Both the position numbers and the translations under genes were made by a program. Shown here one piece after another: positions 1 through 9,785 of a DNA stretch of 64,000 nt (within the stretch, counting starts at the first letter, position 1; the number at the start of each line of letters is the position of its first letter). The notes under the pieces are model-generated. The model had not been told where the DNA came from. It made no database searches and worked only from the letters and a program-made list of their open reading frames with translations. Source of the stretch: Conus ventricosus (taxonomy: Eukaryota > Mollusca > Gastropoda > Neogastropoda > Conidae); the NCBI GenBank assembly GCA_018398815.1, contig CM031628.1:8281474-8345473 (forward strand). Direction: 5' to 3'.

Positions 1-519
1 CCTGATTATCATATATCAGGCATGAAAAATATGAGTGGGCACGAGTGCTTTGCCGAAATAAATCAAGTTGAAATCTGTCCTAAAAACAGAATGTTTTAAA
101 AAATGTACATTAAATTGCAATATTTCTTTATTTTGCCTACTAAATCATCCAACCAGTTTCCGGCATTTCCAGACATGTGGTTTCATCCATGTAATAATAA
201 TATTCATAATGATTATAGTAAACAGCAGGATACATACACAAAGCTCTGAACTGGGCAAAAGACCAACAGGTACCAGCCACATACATGGACTCGGCAGAAA
301 ACAATGAAAGTAAAACAAAAAATATGGGGGTGGGAGGGAACGGAATTAGGGGACATTGGAATGAAATCACCCCTATGCCCATCCCAACCCCTATAACCCT
401 TTCTTGGTCCCAATACCAATGTACCAGTTGCCTTATTTGGAGTGCAAGTTACATACATTTGAGGTTTTAAACAAGCTTGACCATGAAATAAATCCGTATC
501 ATTCATACAGGGAACTCAC
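1..519. other. Intron or downstream sequence, nothing recognised
   Basis: This is AT-rich sequence that follows the donor of the large exon on the minus strand (GTGAGT reading down from 519). I see no convincing exon, RNA gene or transposon end. It is probably intron of the host gene. Confidence 0.4.
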
Positions 520-2210
520 CAGCGATGTTGTGGATACTGCTGCAGCTGCAGGGACCGGCAGCACAAACGATGATGAAGGAGAAGAGGAGACCGATGACTG
601 GGAGAGAGACGATGATGAAGACAGCAGCGTCATCAACTGGTTGTGTTGATCCTGGTCCACCCGACTAATCTTCCTTCCTTCCTCTTCATTCTGCCGCTCC
701 ACAAGACTCCCAGTACACTCCCCTTGTTCTTCCTGCAGAGCGTCCAGCACTTTGTCAGACTGGGAACAGAATTTCTCTGTAACATCTTGGTGCTATTTTG
801 AGGGTCTTCGGGTCTGACGAGCTGCTTAGAGCCTGGAGAGGATCTGGTTTGGTCAGTGGTACCCTGGCTGACATTGGATCTGCACTGGTCCATGGGCATG
901 GTACCGGCATCATCTTCATCCTCTTCACTGATCAGGATGGGATTACTTTCTTTGGTTGGACTGTGCCTCACTGGTCTGCTAGTTATCTCCCCTGAACTTG
1001 CAGCAGCAGGGTGTACCACGACTGTTGTGGTGGCACTATCCGTTTTCCCTAACATAGCTGATGTTTCACTGTCACTCTTCTTTACGCTCTTTTTAGAACT
1101 TCTTTTTTGACGCCTGACTGACATTCCCGAGGACAATATGGGAGGTGGAGGGACTGTTGCAACAGCTGAACATGACGTAGTTATGTTTGACCCAACAGCT
1201 AAGCTGGTCACAGCCAAGCTTGGTACAACAGTGCTGCAGAGGCCCCCAGTCTTGGGAGGTGAGACAGGTTTGGGCAAAATGGTTCGCATGCTGGACTTGC
1301 GTGGAAGGGGGGACCCCACTCTGGTGCTGGAAGACGCTGAAGACAAAGATTCTGCTCCGGCAGAGATCTTCGTCTGTGACAACACCTGCAGGCTGTGAAG
1401 ATCCAGATGAAATCTGAGAGTCTGTCCATTGTGTTGCCATAATAATGCCGGGCTGCTGATGGCTCTGTTGGTGTGGCTGGGGGAGGGTTCACTTATCACC
1501 AGAGGGGTGGCAGGTTGTATCATAGTTGTAGCAGTGTTTGCAGTGCCGATACTAGTCTGAGTATTTCCATTCACAGGCTGGAGTCTGTTAACCACTTCCA
1601 ACATTTTCGTCTGGCTGGGAGACGTCCCACTGATCACCAGAGGGGTGGCAGGTTGTATCACAGTTACAGCACTGTTTGCAGTGCCACTACTAGTCTCGGC
1701 ATTTCCATCCAAAGACTGGAGTCTGTTAACCACTTCCAACATTTTCGTCTCGCTTGGAGACGTCCCACTGATCACCAGAGGGGTGGCAGGTTGTATCACA
1801 GTTACAGCACTGTTTGCAGTGCCACTACTAGTCTCGGCATTTCCATCCAAAGACTGGAGTCTGTTAACCACTTCCAACATTTTCGTCTCGCTGGGAGACG
1901 TCCCACTGATCACCAGAGGGGTGGCAGGTTGTATCACAGTTACAGCACTGTTTGCAACGCCAATACCAGTCTCAGCATTGCCATTCAAAGACTGGAGTCT
2001 GTTCACCCCTTCCACTATTTTCACCTGGCTGGAAGACAACCCACTGATCACCAGAGGGGTGGCAGGTTGTATGCCATGGATTGTGGCGTTGGCAGCTCTA
2101 CTTGTTGTCACTGGTGTGAAAGCTTCCTTCCGATTCCCCGCTGGTGGCTGAAGGTTGTTCACCTGCAGCACCCTCACCTTCTCTGGTCCCCTGGTCGTTA
2201 CCAGGGTTAC
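520..2210 (-). CDS. Host gene, large Ser/Thr-rich exon with five 46-residue repeats
   Basis: This is a coding exon of an unrecognised large protein. On the minus strand a pyrimidine tract ends in CTGCCTTTCAG at 2211, and the exon opens in phase 0 with VTLVTTRGPEKVRVLQVNN. It closes at 520 with a good donor, GTGAGT. In order it holds five near-identical 46-residue repeats (core IQPATPLVISG), a Ser/Pro-rich stretch, a basic patch (RRQKRSSKKSVKKS), an acidic patch (ISEEDEDDAG), and a Ser- and Ala-rich end. The exon is 1691 nt, one short of a multiple of three. The reading frame changes once between about 795 and 750: the upstream frame otherwise runs to a stop at 633, and the downstream frame has a TAG at 793-795. 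One missing base would restore phase 0 on both sides, so I think it is a sequencing or real 1-nt deletion. The composition suggests a nuclear regulatory or scaffold protein, but no enzymatic domain is visible. Confidence 0.75.
1475..2095 (-). repeat. In-frame 138-bp coding tandem repeat
   Basis: Anchor GGGTGGCAGGTTGTAT (plus strand) recurs at 1507, 1645, 1783, 1921 and 2059, exactly 138 bp apart. That is 46 codons per unit, so the repeats stay in frame. The two central units are nearly identical, which points to recent duplication or conversion. Confidence 0.9.
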
Positions 2211-2444
2211 CTGAAAGGCAGGGAAAAAAAGGATGGTCAAAGTGCTCAGTCGCCACAGTTACCAAAAGCAACTTATTTAAAGGATAGTCAAATGATTACC
2301 TAATCAGCAAAAAGGAAAAATCGAAATAGTCAGTCACCATGGTTACCTGAAGAACAGAAAGAAGCATGGTCAAGGCAGTCAGTTCCCTGAAGACCAGAAG
2401 AAAGGATCGTCAAAGCAGCATGTTGCCAAGATTACATGATTATT
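2211..2444 (-). repeat. Degenerate ~47-bp tandem repeat carrying copies of the exon's 3' splice junction
   Basis: On the minus strand the units read pyrimidine tract, then CAG, then GTAACCATGGTGACTGAC. The real exon starts CAG then GTAACCCTGGTAACGACC. Copies lie near 2265, 2300, 2347 and 2387, and the array resumes at 2776 after an insertion. Confidence 0.7.
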
Positions 2445-2775
2445 AGCAGATTTATTCTTTCTTATTATGATTCGTCCTCACTTTATGTATGATATAGGTT
2501 TTAAATCTCCCCTCTCTCTCTGTGTGCGTATATGGGTGTGTGTGTGTGTGTCTACACCCATGTGTGCATGCATGCTTGTGTGTGTGTGTGGTTCTTTAGT
2601 GAATGTGCATGTAGGTGTGGAGGTTTGAGTGTTGTGACTATAGGTGTGAGTGTATACATTAATATTATTCACATTTCAAATGTTACATATGAATGGTTTT
2701 TGATACTGTTGGATGCTTTATGATCACTGCAAAACAATTTTCCTTTTGTAAGAGGACAATAAATTGAATTGAATT
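2445..2775 (+). mobile_element. Probable 5'-truncated non-LTR retroelement 3' end with TTGAA-type tail
   Basis: The block interrupts the 47-bp repeat. It contains a CT/GT-rich stretch and ends with a polyadenylation-like AATAAA and a short repeat (AATTGAATTGAATTG) at about 2759-2777, preceded by AAAACAATTTTCC. Such tails are typical of CR1/L2/RTE-type elements. The 5' boundary and family are uncertain. Confidence 0.45.
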
Positions 2776-2960
2776 GAAGAGCAGAAAAAGTAAGGTCCAA
2801 GTAGTCAGTCACCATGGTTACCGAAAGAACAAAAAAAAGGATGGTGAATATACTCGGTCAGCACAGTAACCTGAAAGAGCAGAAAAGAAATGGTGTAAAT
2901 AGTCGATCACCATGGATACCAAATGAGCCAGGTAAAATGGACGGTCAAAGCAATCAACAG
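2776..2960 (-). repeat. Continuation of the ~47-bp splice-junction repeat
   Basis: The units resume after the retroelement tail. On the minus strand one reads CTGCTCTTTCAG then GTTACTGTGC (around 2870), and another has its AG mutated (near 2830). Confidence 0.6.
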
Positions 2961-2972
2961 CACACCTGAAAT

Positions 2973-3121
2973 GGCTGCCATACTGACATCAAATGAAAGG
3001 AGGTCGCACAGAAAGCAGACACATCTTTGTGCTGCATGCTCCTTTCTGGCTGCCATACTGACATCAAATGAAAGGAGGTCGCACAGAAAGCAGACACATC
3101 TTTGTGCTGCATGCTCCTTTC
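2973..3121. repeat. 75-bp direct duplication
   Basis: Two adjacent, nearly perfect copies start GGCTGCCATACTGACATCAA at 2973 and 3048. Confidence 0.9.
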
Positions 3122-3600
3122 TGCACAACACGGAACAAACAGGTACACCCCCAAGGTGAGATCCGGAGGACTGTCCCCGACCACAGAACAAACAGGTACA
3201 CCCCAGGTGCAGGTGAGATCCAGAGGACTGTCCCCGACCACTGAACAAACAGGTACACCCCCAGGTGCAGGTGAAATCCGGAGGACTGTCCCCGACCACT
3301 GAACAAACAGGTACACCCCCAGGTGCAGGTGAGATCCGGAGGACTGTCCCCGACCACTGAACAAACAGGTACACCCCCAGGTGCAGGTGAGATCCGGAGG
3401 ACTGTCCCCGACCACTGAACAAACAGGTACACCCCCAGGTGCAGGTGAGATCCGGAGGACTGTCCCCGACCACTGAAAAAACAGGTACACCCCCAGGTGC
3501 AGGTGAGATCCGGAGGACTGTCCCCGACCACTGAACAAACAGGTACACCCCAAGGCGCAGGTGAGACCCACGGAAGGACTGTCCTCGACTGAAGAACAAA
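3122..3600. repeat. 58-bp minisatellite, about 8 units
   Basis: The core GAGGACTGTCCCCGACCACT recurs about every 58 bp. On the host-gene strand each unit carries CTGTTTGTTCAG, which resembles a 3' splice site. Long open frames here are a by-product of the repeat. Confidence 0.9.
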
Positions 3601-3689
3601 TGGTTGAGAACAGTACTTCTCTGGCACAGATGTCTAGCCCAATTTTATACTTTCAGGGACACAAATCTCTTAAATCAGGGACACACCAA

Positions 3690-3823
3690 TATTTTAAGGG
3701 ACATTACAATGGTAATGGTAATGTAGTTTATTAAGGGACATTACAATGGTAATGTTGTTTATTAAGGGACATTACAATGGTAATGTAGTTTATTAAGGGA
3801 CATTACAATGGTAATGTAGTTTA
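3690..3823. repeat. 31-bp minisatellite, left part
   Basis: Units contain GGGACATTACAATGGTAATG at 3698, 3735, 3766 and 3797. The next unit is split at its TTAA by the transposon at 3828. Confidence 0.85.
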
Positions 3824-3827
3824 TTAA

Positions 3828-4703
3828 CTCATTGCCGCCTCGTCGATCACCTGGCCGACGACGGGTTGAGTGCTTCGCACAGACACATCGCCGGCCAGGT
3901 GATCGACGATCTACTTGAATTTTCGCATGCAGCTGTGCGGTCTAAGGGAGACAATCGTGGTATCTACAGAAAGCTGAGGATCTCCTCTATTAGGTGGTAC
4001 TCTCCCTTGGTATATTATGTCGCGTTTGATTCTACTTTTTCGCTCATATTATGAGATAGCTGGAGATAACTCTGGCTGCCCGTGTTCATTATGTTGTCGG
4101 CACCGACGCGTCAGCGAGTCGTAGCGAACAGAAACATCGTATTTCAAGAAGTAATTGAAAGAATAATGGAAGAACGATCAAAGGAAGAACTGGAACTGTT
4201 TCCGAACTTGTGGAACTTTTCCAAACTGTTTTCCGAACTTGCCAAATCGGACAGAGAGGATATGAGTGACGATGGCGAGTTGCACATACCAAATGATAAT
4301 AAAATTTTCACATTTTTTCTTCAAATATGTGACAGCAGCTCTCTGTTTGAGGTTTAGATGTACACAGCTGTGTGTGTGAAAGATACATTGTTTTTATGTG
4401 TTTGCTACACATTGTGTTGACTACAGTTATGATCATATTGATTTTTCATCCATACTTACGTGGAGAAAAAGTTTTTACTCATAGCCGTTTGCCTACACTT
4501 TTCAAACCAGTGGCGAGTGAAGTGTGTACTGAACACAGGACTGTAGTATTTTTTTTCTAAAAGAACATGATTTGAAGTTTTCAAAAACATAATATTTATT
4601 GTTGTATTCGGTTTGGTTCTGTCTGTATATTTTTTGTAAAAATACCGAAAATAGTGCATCTCAGCGTGTCACGGTTGTGGCAGAAAGTTACGTCTGCAAT
4701 GAG
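3828..4703. mobile_element. Non-autonomous piggyBac-like DNA transposon with TTAA target duplication
   Basis: An 876-bp insert sits in the TTAA of a 31-bp repeat unit, with TTAA on both sides (3824-3827 and 4704-4707). The ends are short inverted repeats: CTCATTGCCG at the left and, on the other strand from the right, CTCATTGCAG. Just inside the left end is a strong hairpin, arm 3840-3860 pairing with arm 3889-3909. An exact TTAA duplication is the piggyBac hallmark. No complete transposase is visible. A 91-codon open frame at 4082-4357 on the plus strand (contains ERIMEERSKEELELFPN) could be a remnant or chance. Kolobok elements also use TTAA, so the superfamily is not fully settled. Confidence 0.75.
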
Positions 4704-4761
4704 TTAAGGGACATTACAATGGTAATGTAGTTTATTAAGGGTCATTACAATGGTAATGTTT
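4704..4761. repeat. 31-bp minisatellite, right part
   Basis: The array split by the TTAA transposon continues here, with units at 4708 and 4739. Confidence 0.8.
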
Positions 4762-4852
4762 ATTAGGTTATATCAGGGCTGTCACTGTGCTGAAGTTAAG
4801 TCATTGATGGAAAAAAATAAAAAAATTCACATAACTCTTTAAAACACACCAT
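4762..4852 (-). mobile_element. Old, short 3' end of the LINE family
   Basis: The plus strand reads ATCAGGGCTGTCACTGTGCT followed by an A-rich stretch and then TTCACATAACTCTTTAAA. This matches the order of the LINE 3' UTR in the young copies but is clearly diverged. Confidence 0.5.
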
Positions 4853-5150
4853 GGGCACAATGGGTGTTTTTCCTAGCGGCCATCTCTCGGGTGAATGTGG
4901 GCCGATTCTCTTCCTTCACTACTCATTGATTTTCAATTTCTTGGGACGGTCAGCGCTGAATCCTACATCAGGTACACCACACCTGATTTCCTGATTTTTC
5001 GGGACCACTAGGAACCACCTGTGATGGCAGGCATGTCTGCTCTGGGTCCCACCTGCACCTTGGGTTATCTTTTCCTTCAGTCTTGTGCAGAAATAAGCAT
5101 GCAGCACAACTCCACTTAACTCGCGCCCACACTGTGACCTGCCTGAACGA
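4853..5150. other. Intron, no feature recognised
   Basis: Mixed-composition sequence with no supported exon or repeat. Confidence 0.4.
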
Positions 5151-5151
5151 A

Positions 5152-5232
5152 ACGACAACAGTTTCAGTTTCATCAAGGAGGCCTCACTGCATGCAGACTA
5201 GTCCATATACGCTACACCACATCCGCTAAGTT
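5152..5232 (+). mobile_element. tRNA-SINE head fragment
   Basis: The stretch has AAGGAGGCCTCACTGC followed by CCATATACGCTACACCACAT. I recall this as the head of a SINE common in marine gastropods. The rest of the SINE body is absent. It supports the snail assignment but comes from memory, not from a search. Confidence 0.45.
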
Positions 5233-5287
5233 TGAGACCACACTACGCATACAACAACAAAGGACAAGAACAACACATCCACTTTAC

Positions 5288-5617
5288 CTCTGATGACGGC
5301 TTGGCACCGACGGGTGCGACCTTTACTGGGGTCACAGCTGTCGTGTTCATGGACAGCGTCACGGCACAGGGGGCGATGATACCGACAGCCATGCTGCTCT
5401 GGGTGGCACCGACAGCGGTGGGACTGGCGGTGACGGCGGCGATGCTCTTTACCACGCTGGTGACGTGGGTGGTGCTGGCAGACGCAGTTCTGGCCACACT
5501 GTTGATGACTGGTGATGGCACCACCGTGCTGACAAATCTGGCCACGCTGTCGATGACTGGCGATGACATCACCGTGCTGGTGCTCTCCTGGGCCAGGTGT
5601 GTCTGAAGAAGTGGGAC
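5288..5617 (-). CDS. Host gene exon, Val/Thr/Ala-rich
   Basis: A 330-nt coding exon with both ends in phase 0 (110 codons). The acceptor on the minus strand is TGCTGTTGTTCAG at 5618; the donor is GTAAAG reading down from 5287. It begins VPLLQTHLAQESTSTV and is made of low-complexity Ser/Thr/Val/Ala text with two similar segments (SPVIDSVARFVSTV and SPVINSVARTAS). No catalytic motif is visible. Its phases fit the exon at 37561-37263 before it and the exon at 2210-520 after it. Confidence 0.75.
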
Positions 5618-5794
5618 CTGAACAACAGCACAAGTCCGTCTCTTTAGCCATCAGTGGGACTTTTTTTTTTTAACCAACATTTACTTACATACTGATTTAT
5701 CTATTTCTTGTTTATTTTTGTTATTCGTTCAAAAAAGTTTTGTTGTTATTGTTGCTGTTGTTTGTCATGCAACTAGCATCTGTGGGCAATTAGT
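5618..5794. other. T-rich intron
   Basis: T-rich sequence on the plus strand upstream of the 5617 acceptor. No feature beyond the splice site. Confidence 0.4.
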
Positions 5795-6300
5795 TGAAAG
5801 TCTACATAAATCTGTGGGGATTCACACTGGCTGACTGCTAGAAGTCTACATAAATCTGTTCAGATTCACTGGCTGACTGCTAAAAGTCTACATAAATCTG
5901 TGGGATTCACACTGGCTGACTGCTAGAAGTCTATACAAGTCTGTTCAAAGTCACACCGGCTGACTGCTTAAAGTCTACATAAATCTGTTCAAAGTCACAC
6001 CGGCTGACTGCTAAAAGTCTACATAAATCTGTGGAGAATCACACTGGCTGACTGCTAAAAGTCTATATAAATCTGTTCAAACTCACACCGGCTGACTGCT
6101 AAAAGTCTACATAAATCTGTTCAAAGTCACACTGGCTGACTGCTAAAAGTCTACATAAATATGGTCAGATTCACACTGGCTGACTGCTAAAGTCAATATA
6201 AATCTGTTCAGATTCACACTGGCTGACTGCTGAAAGTCTACATAAATCTGTTCAGTCACACTGGCTGACTGCTAACAGTCTATTTAAATCAGTGATGGGA
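5795..6300. repeat. 44-bp minisatellite, about 11 units
   Basis: Units carry GTCTACATAAATCTGT and GGCTGACTGCTA. Variants alternate between CACTGG and CACCGG before CTGACTGC. Confidence 0.9.
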
Positions 6301-6309
6301 CACAGTAGT

Positions 6310-8074
6310 AGAGGAAAACTATGGCTGGTGGATAAATCTATTGATCTCTATGAAGATACACACTGATTGACAGATGAATCTACTGATTTCTGTGAAGATA
6401 CACACTGGCTGATAGATGAATCTATTGATCACTGTGAAGATACACACACACTGATAGATGAATCTATTGATCTCTGTGAAGATACACACACACTGATAGG
6501 TGAATCTACTGAGCTCTGTGAAGATACACACACACTGATAGGTGAATCTATTGAGCTCTGTGAAGATGCACACAGGCTGATAGATGAATCTATTGAGCTC
6601 TGTGAAGATACACACACACACTGATAGGTGAATCTATTGAGCTCTGTGAAGGTATACACTGGCTGACAGATGAATCTACTGATCTCTGTGAAGGTACACA
6701 CACACTGATAGGTGAATCTATTGATCTCTGTGAGATACACACAGGCTGATAGGTGAATCTACTGATCTCTGTGAAGATACACACAGGCTGATAGGTGAAT
6801 CTACTGATCTCCCTGTGAAGATACACACAGGCTGATAGGTGAATCTACTGATCTCTGTGAAGATACACACACACTGATAGGTGAATCTATTGAGCTCTGT
6901 GAAGATACACACACACTGATAGGTGAATCTATTGAGCTCTGTGAAGGTATACACTGGCTGACAGATGAATCTACTGATCTCTGTGAAGATGCACACTGGC
7001 TGACAGATGAATCTACTGAGCTCAACTCTGCAGTGACATCCACAGATTAATTCATTGACCTGTTGATCTCTATGAGGATGCATACTGGCTAATGGATTAA
7101 TCTATAGATCTCAGTAAAGATACACACTGGCTGATCGATTACTCTACTGATCTCAGTTAAGATACACACTAGCTGATGGATTACTCTATTGATCTCTGTG
7201 AAGATACACACTAGCTGATGGATTACTCTATTGATCTCTGTGAAGATACACACAAGCTGATGGATTACTCTATTGATCTCTCTGTGAAGATGCACACTGG
7301 CTGATGGATTACTCTATTGATCTCTGTGAAGACGCACACTGGCTGATGAATTACTCTTGATCTCTTTGTGAATATGCACACTGGCTGATGGATTACTCTA
7401 TTAATCTCTCTGTGAAGATGCATACTAGCTGATGGATTACTCCATTGATCTCTGTGAAGATGCACACTGGCTGATGGATTATTTTATTAATCTCTCTGTG
7501 AAGATGCACACTAGCTGATGGATTACTCTATTGATCTCTGTGAAGATGCACACTGGCTGATGGATTACTCTATTGATCTCTGTGAAGATGCACACTAGCT
7601 GATGGATTACTCTATTGATCTCTGTGAAGATAAACACTGGCTGATGGATTACTCTATTGATCTCTGAAGATGCACACTGGCTGATGGATTACTCTATTGA
7701 TCTCACTGAAGATACACACTAGCTGATGATTACTCTATTGATCTCTGTGAAGATACACACTAGTTGATGGATTACTCTACTGACCTCTGTGAAGATGCAC
7801 ACTGGCTGATGGATTACTCTACTGATCTCACTGAAGATACACACTAGCTGATGATTACTCTATTGATCTCTGTGAAGATACACACTAGTTGATGGATTAC
7901 TCTACTGATCTCTGTGAAGATGCACACTGGCTGATGGATTACTCTACTGATCTCACTGAAGATACACACTAGCTGATGATTACTCTATTAATCTCTGTGA
8001 AGATGCACACTGGCTGATGGATTACTCTATGGTGGATTACTCTATGATCTCTGTGAAGACACACACTAGCTGGC
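6310..8074. repeat. 42-bp minisatellite, about 40 units
   Basis: Units contain TCTATTGATCTCTGTGAAGA and CACACTGGCTGAT. The left third (6310-7030) has a GATAGGTGAATCTA subtype and the right part has GATGGATTACTCTA, so two subfamilies are spatially separated. The open frames on both strands are repeat artefacts. Confidence 0.92.
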
Positions 8075-8088
8075 AGATTATTCTATTG

Positions 8089-8180
8089 GTAAGATAAGAT
8101 AAGATAATGTTGCTTATAGCCCAGCCGACCGCAAAGGGCCACATCAGGGCTGTCACCCACGTTAAAATCAACTCACCAGT
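8089..8180 (-). mobile_element. LINE copy H: 92-bp 5'-truncated 3' end with 14-bp target duplication
   Basis: The insert is only the terminal 3' UTR plus the TTATC tail. It is flanked by an exact AGATTATTCTATTG at 8075-8088 and 8181-8194, which is the duplicated target site. Confidence 0.88.
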
Positions 8181-8214
8181 AGATTATTCTATTGATCTCT
8201 GTGAAAATACACAT

Positions 8215-9573
8215 GAGTTATAAACCAATAAGGTAAATGACCTGCACAATCAGTTATAAACCAATGAGGGTAAATGACCTAACAATCAGTTATAAACGCA
8301 ACTAGGTTAAATTACCTGACAATCAGTTTATAAACCATATGTAAATGACCTGAACAATCAGTTATAAATTTCCAATAAGATAAACTGACCTGGAAACAAT
8401 CAGTTCATAAACCATGTAGTAAATGACCTAAACAATTCAGTAAATAAAACCAATGAGGTAAATGACCTGAACTGCAGGCCACCTGAACAATCAGTTGATA
8501 AACCAAGAGGTAAAGGCCCTGAACATCATCAGTTATAAACCAATGAGCTACAATCGACCTAATCAATTTTCGGTTATAATTTATCAATGAGGTAAAGGAC
8601 AACAGACAATCAGTTATAAATCAACGCGATAACTAATGCTAACACATCAGTATAAAGTATCGCAGTGAGGTTAAAGGACCTTGGACACAGAATCAGTATT
8701 ATAATACGGGAATGATGTAAATTGACTCTAACAATCAGTTCACAAACCAAGCTGATGAGGTAAAGGACCTGAACAATCAGTTATAAACCAATGAGGTAAA
8801 TAACCTGAACGATCAGTTATAAACCAATAAAGTAAATGACCTGAACAATCAGTTATAAACCAGTGAGGTAAATGACCTGAACAATCAGTTATAAACCAAT
8901 GAGGTAAATGACCTAACAATCAGTTACAAACCAATGAGGTAAAGCCTGAACATGACCTGCCAATCAGTTATAAACCAATGAGGTAAATGACCTGAACAAT
9001 CAGTTATAAACCAATGAGGTAAATGACCTAACAATCGGTTATAAATCAATGAGGTAAAGGACAACAACAATCAGTTATAAATCAACGAGGTAAATAAGCT
9101 AACAATCAGTTATTAACCAATGAGGTAAAGGACCTGAACAATCAGTTATAAACCAATGAGGTAAATGACCTGAACAATCAGTTACAAACCATGAGGTAAA
9201 GGACCTGAACAATCAGTTATAAACCAATGAGGTAAATAACCTAACGATCAGTTATAAACCAATAAAGTAAATGACCTGAACAATCAGTTATAAACCAGTG
9301 AGGTAAATCACCTAACAATCAGTTATAAACCAATGAGGTAAATGACCTAACAATCAGTTACAATCCAATGAGGTAAATGACCTAACAATCAGTTATAAAC
9401 CAATGAGGTAAATGACCTAACAATCAGTTATAAACCAATGAGGTAAATGACCTGAACAATCAGTTATAAACCAGTGAGGTAAATAAGCTAACAATCAGTT
9501 ATAAACCAATGAGGTAAATAGCTAACAATCAGTTATAAACCAATGAGGTAAAGGACCTGAACAATCAGTTATA
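8215..9573. repeat. 36-bp minisatellite, first segment
   Basis: Units combine CAATCAGTTATAAACCAATG with AGGTAAATGACCTGAA; a 34-bp variant has ACCTAA. About 38 units. Units at roughly 8220-8760 are unusually rich in single-base indels. Confidence 0.9.
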
Positions 9574-9785
9574 AGATAAGATAATGTTGCTTATAGCCCA
9601 GCCGACCGCAGAGGGCCACATCAGGGCTGTCACCCACGTTAAAATCAACTCACCATCATTTAAAAAAAAACAAAAAAAAAAAAAAAAAAAAAAAAAAAAA
9701 CACACACACTTTCACACATCTCGTTAAATGACATCGTCTACAAACGCACCAGAAACTTTGTTAAAAATCTTTCTTCCGTAAAATC

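Noticed and set aside
1473..2303. 276-codon plus-strand open frame over the large exon
   Set aside because: It is the antisense shadow of the 138-bp in-frame repeat; splice sites and phases support the minus strand.
2907..3627. Cys/Gly-rich minus-strand open frames of 190-230 codons
   Set aside because: They are produced by the 58-bp and 75-bp repeats, with three overlapping frames open.
6319..7465. Cys/Ile/Ser-rich open frames in the 42-bp array
   Set aside because: Repeat unit length divisible by three leaves frames open on both strands; no coding evidence.
6310..9573. CRISPR-like array of regular repeats
   Set aside because: Units are contiguous tandem repeats with no unique spacers, and the sequence is eukaryotic.
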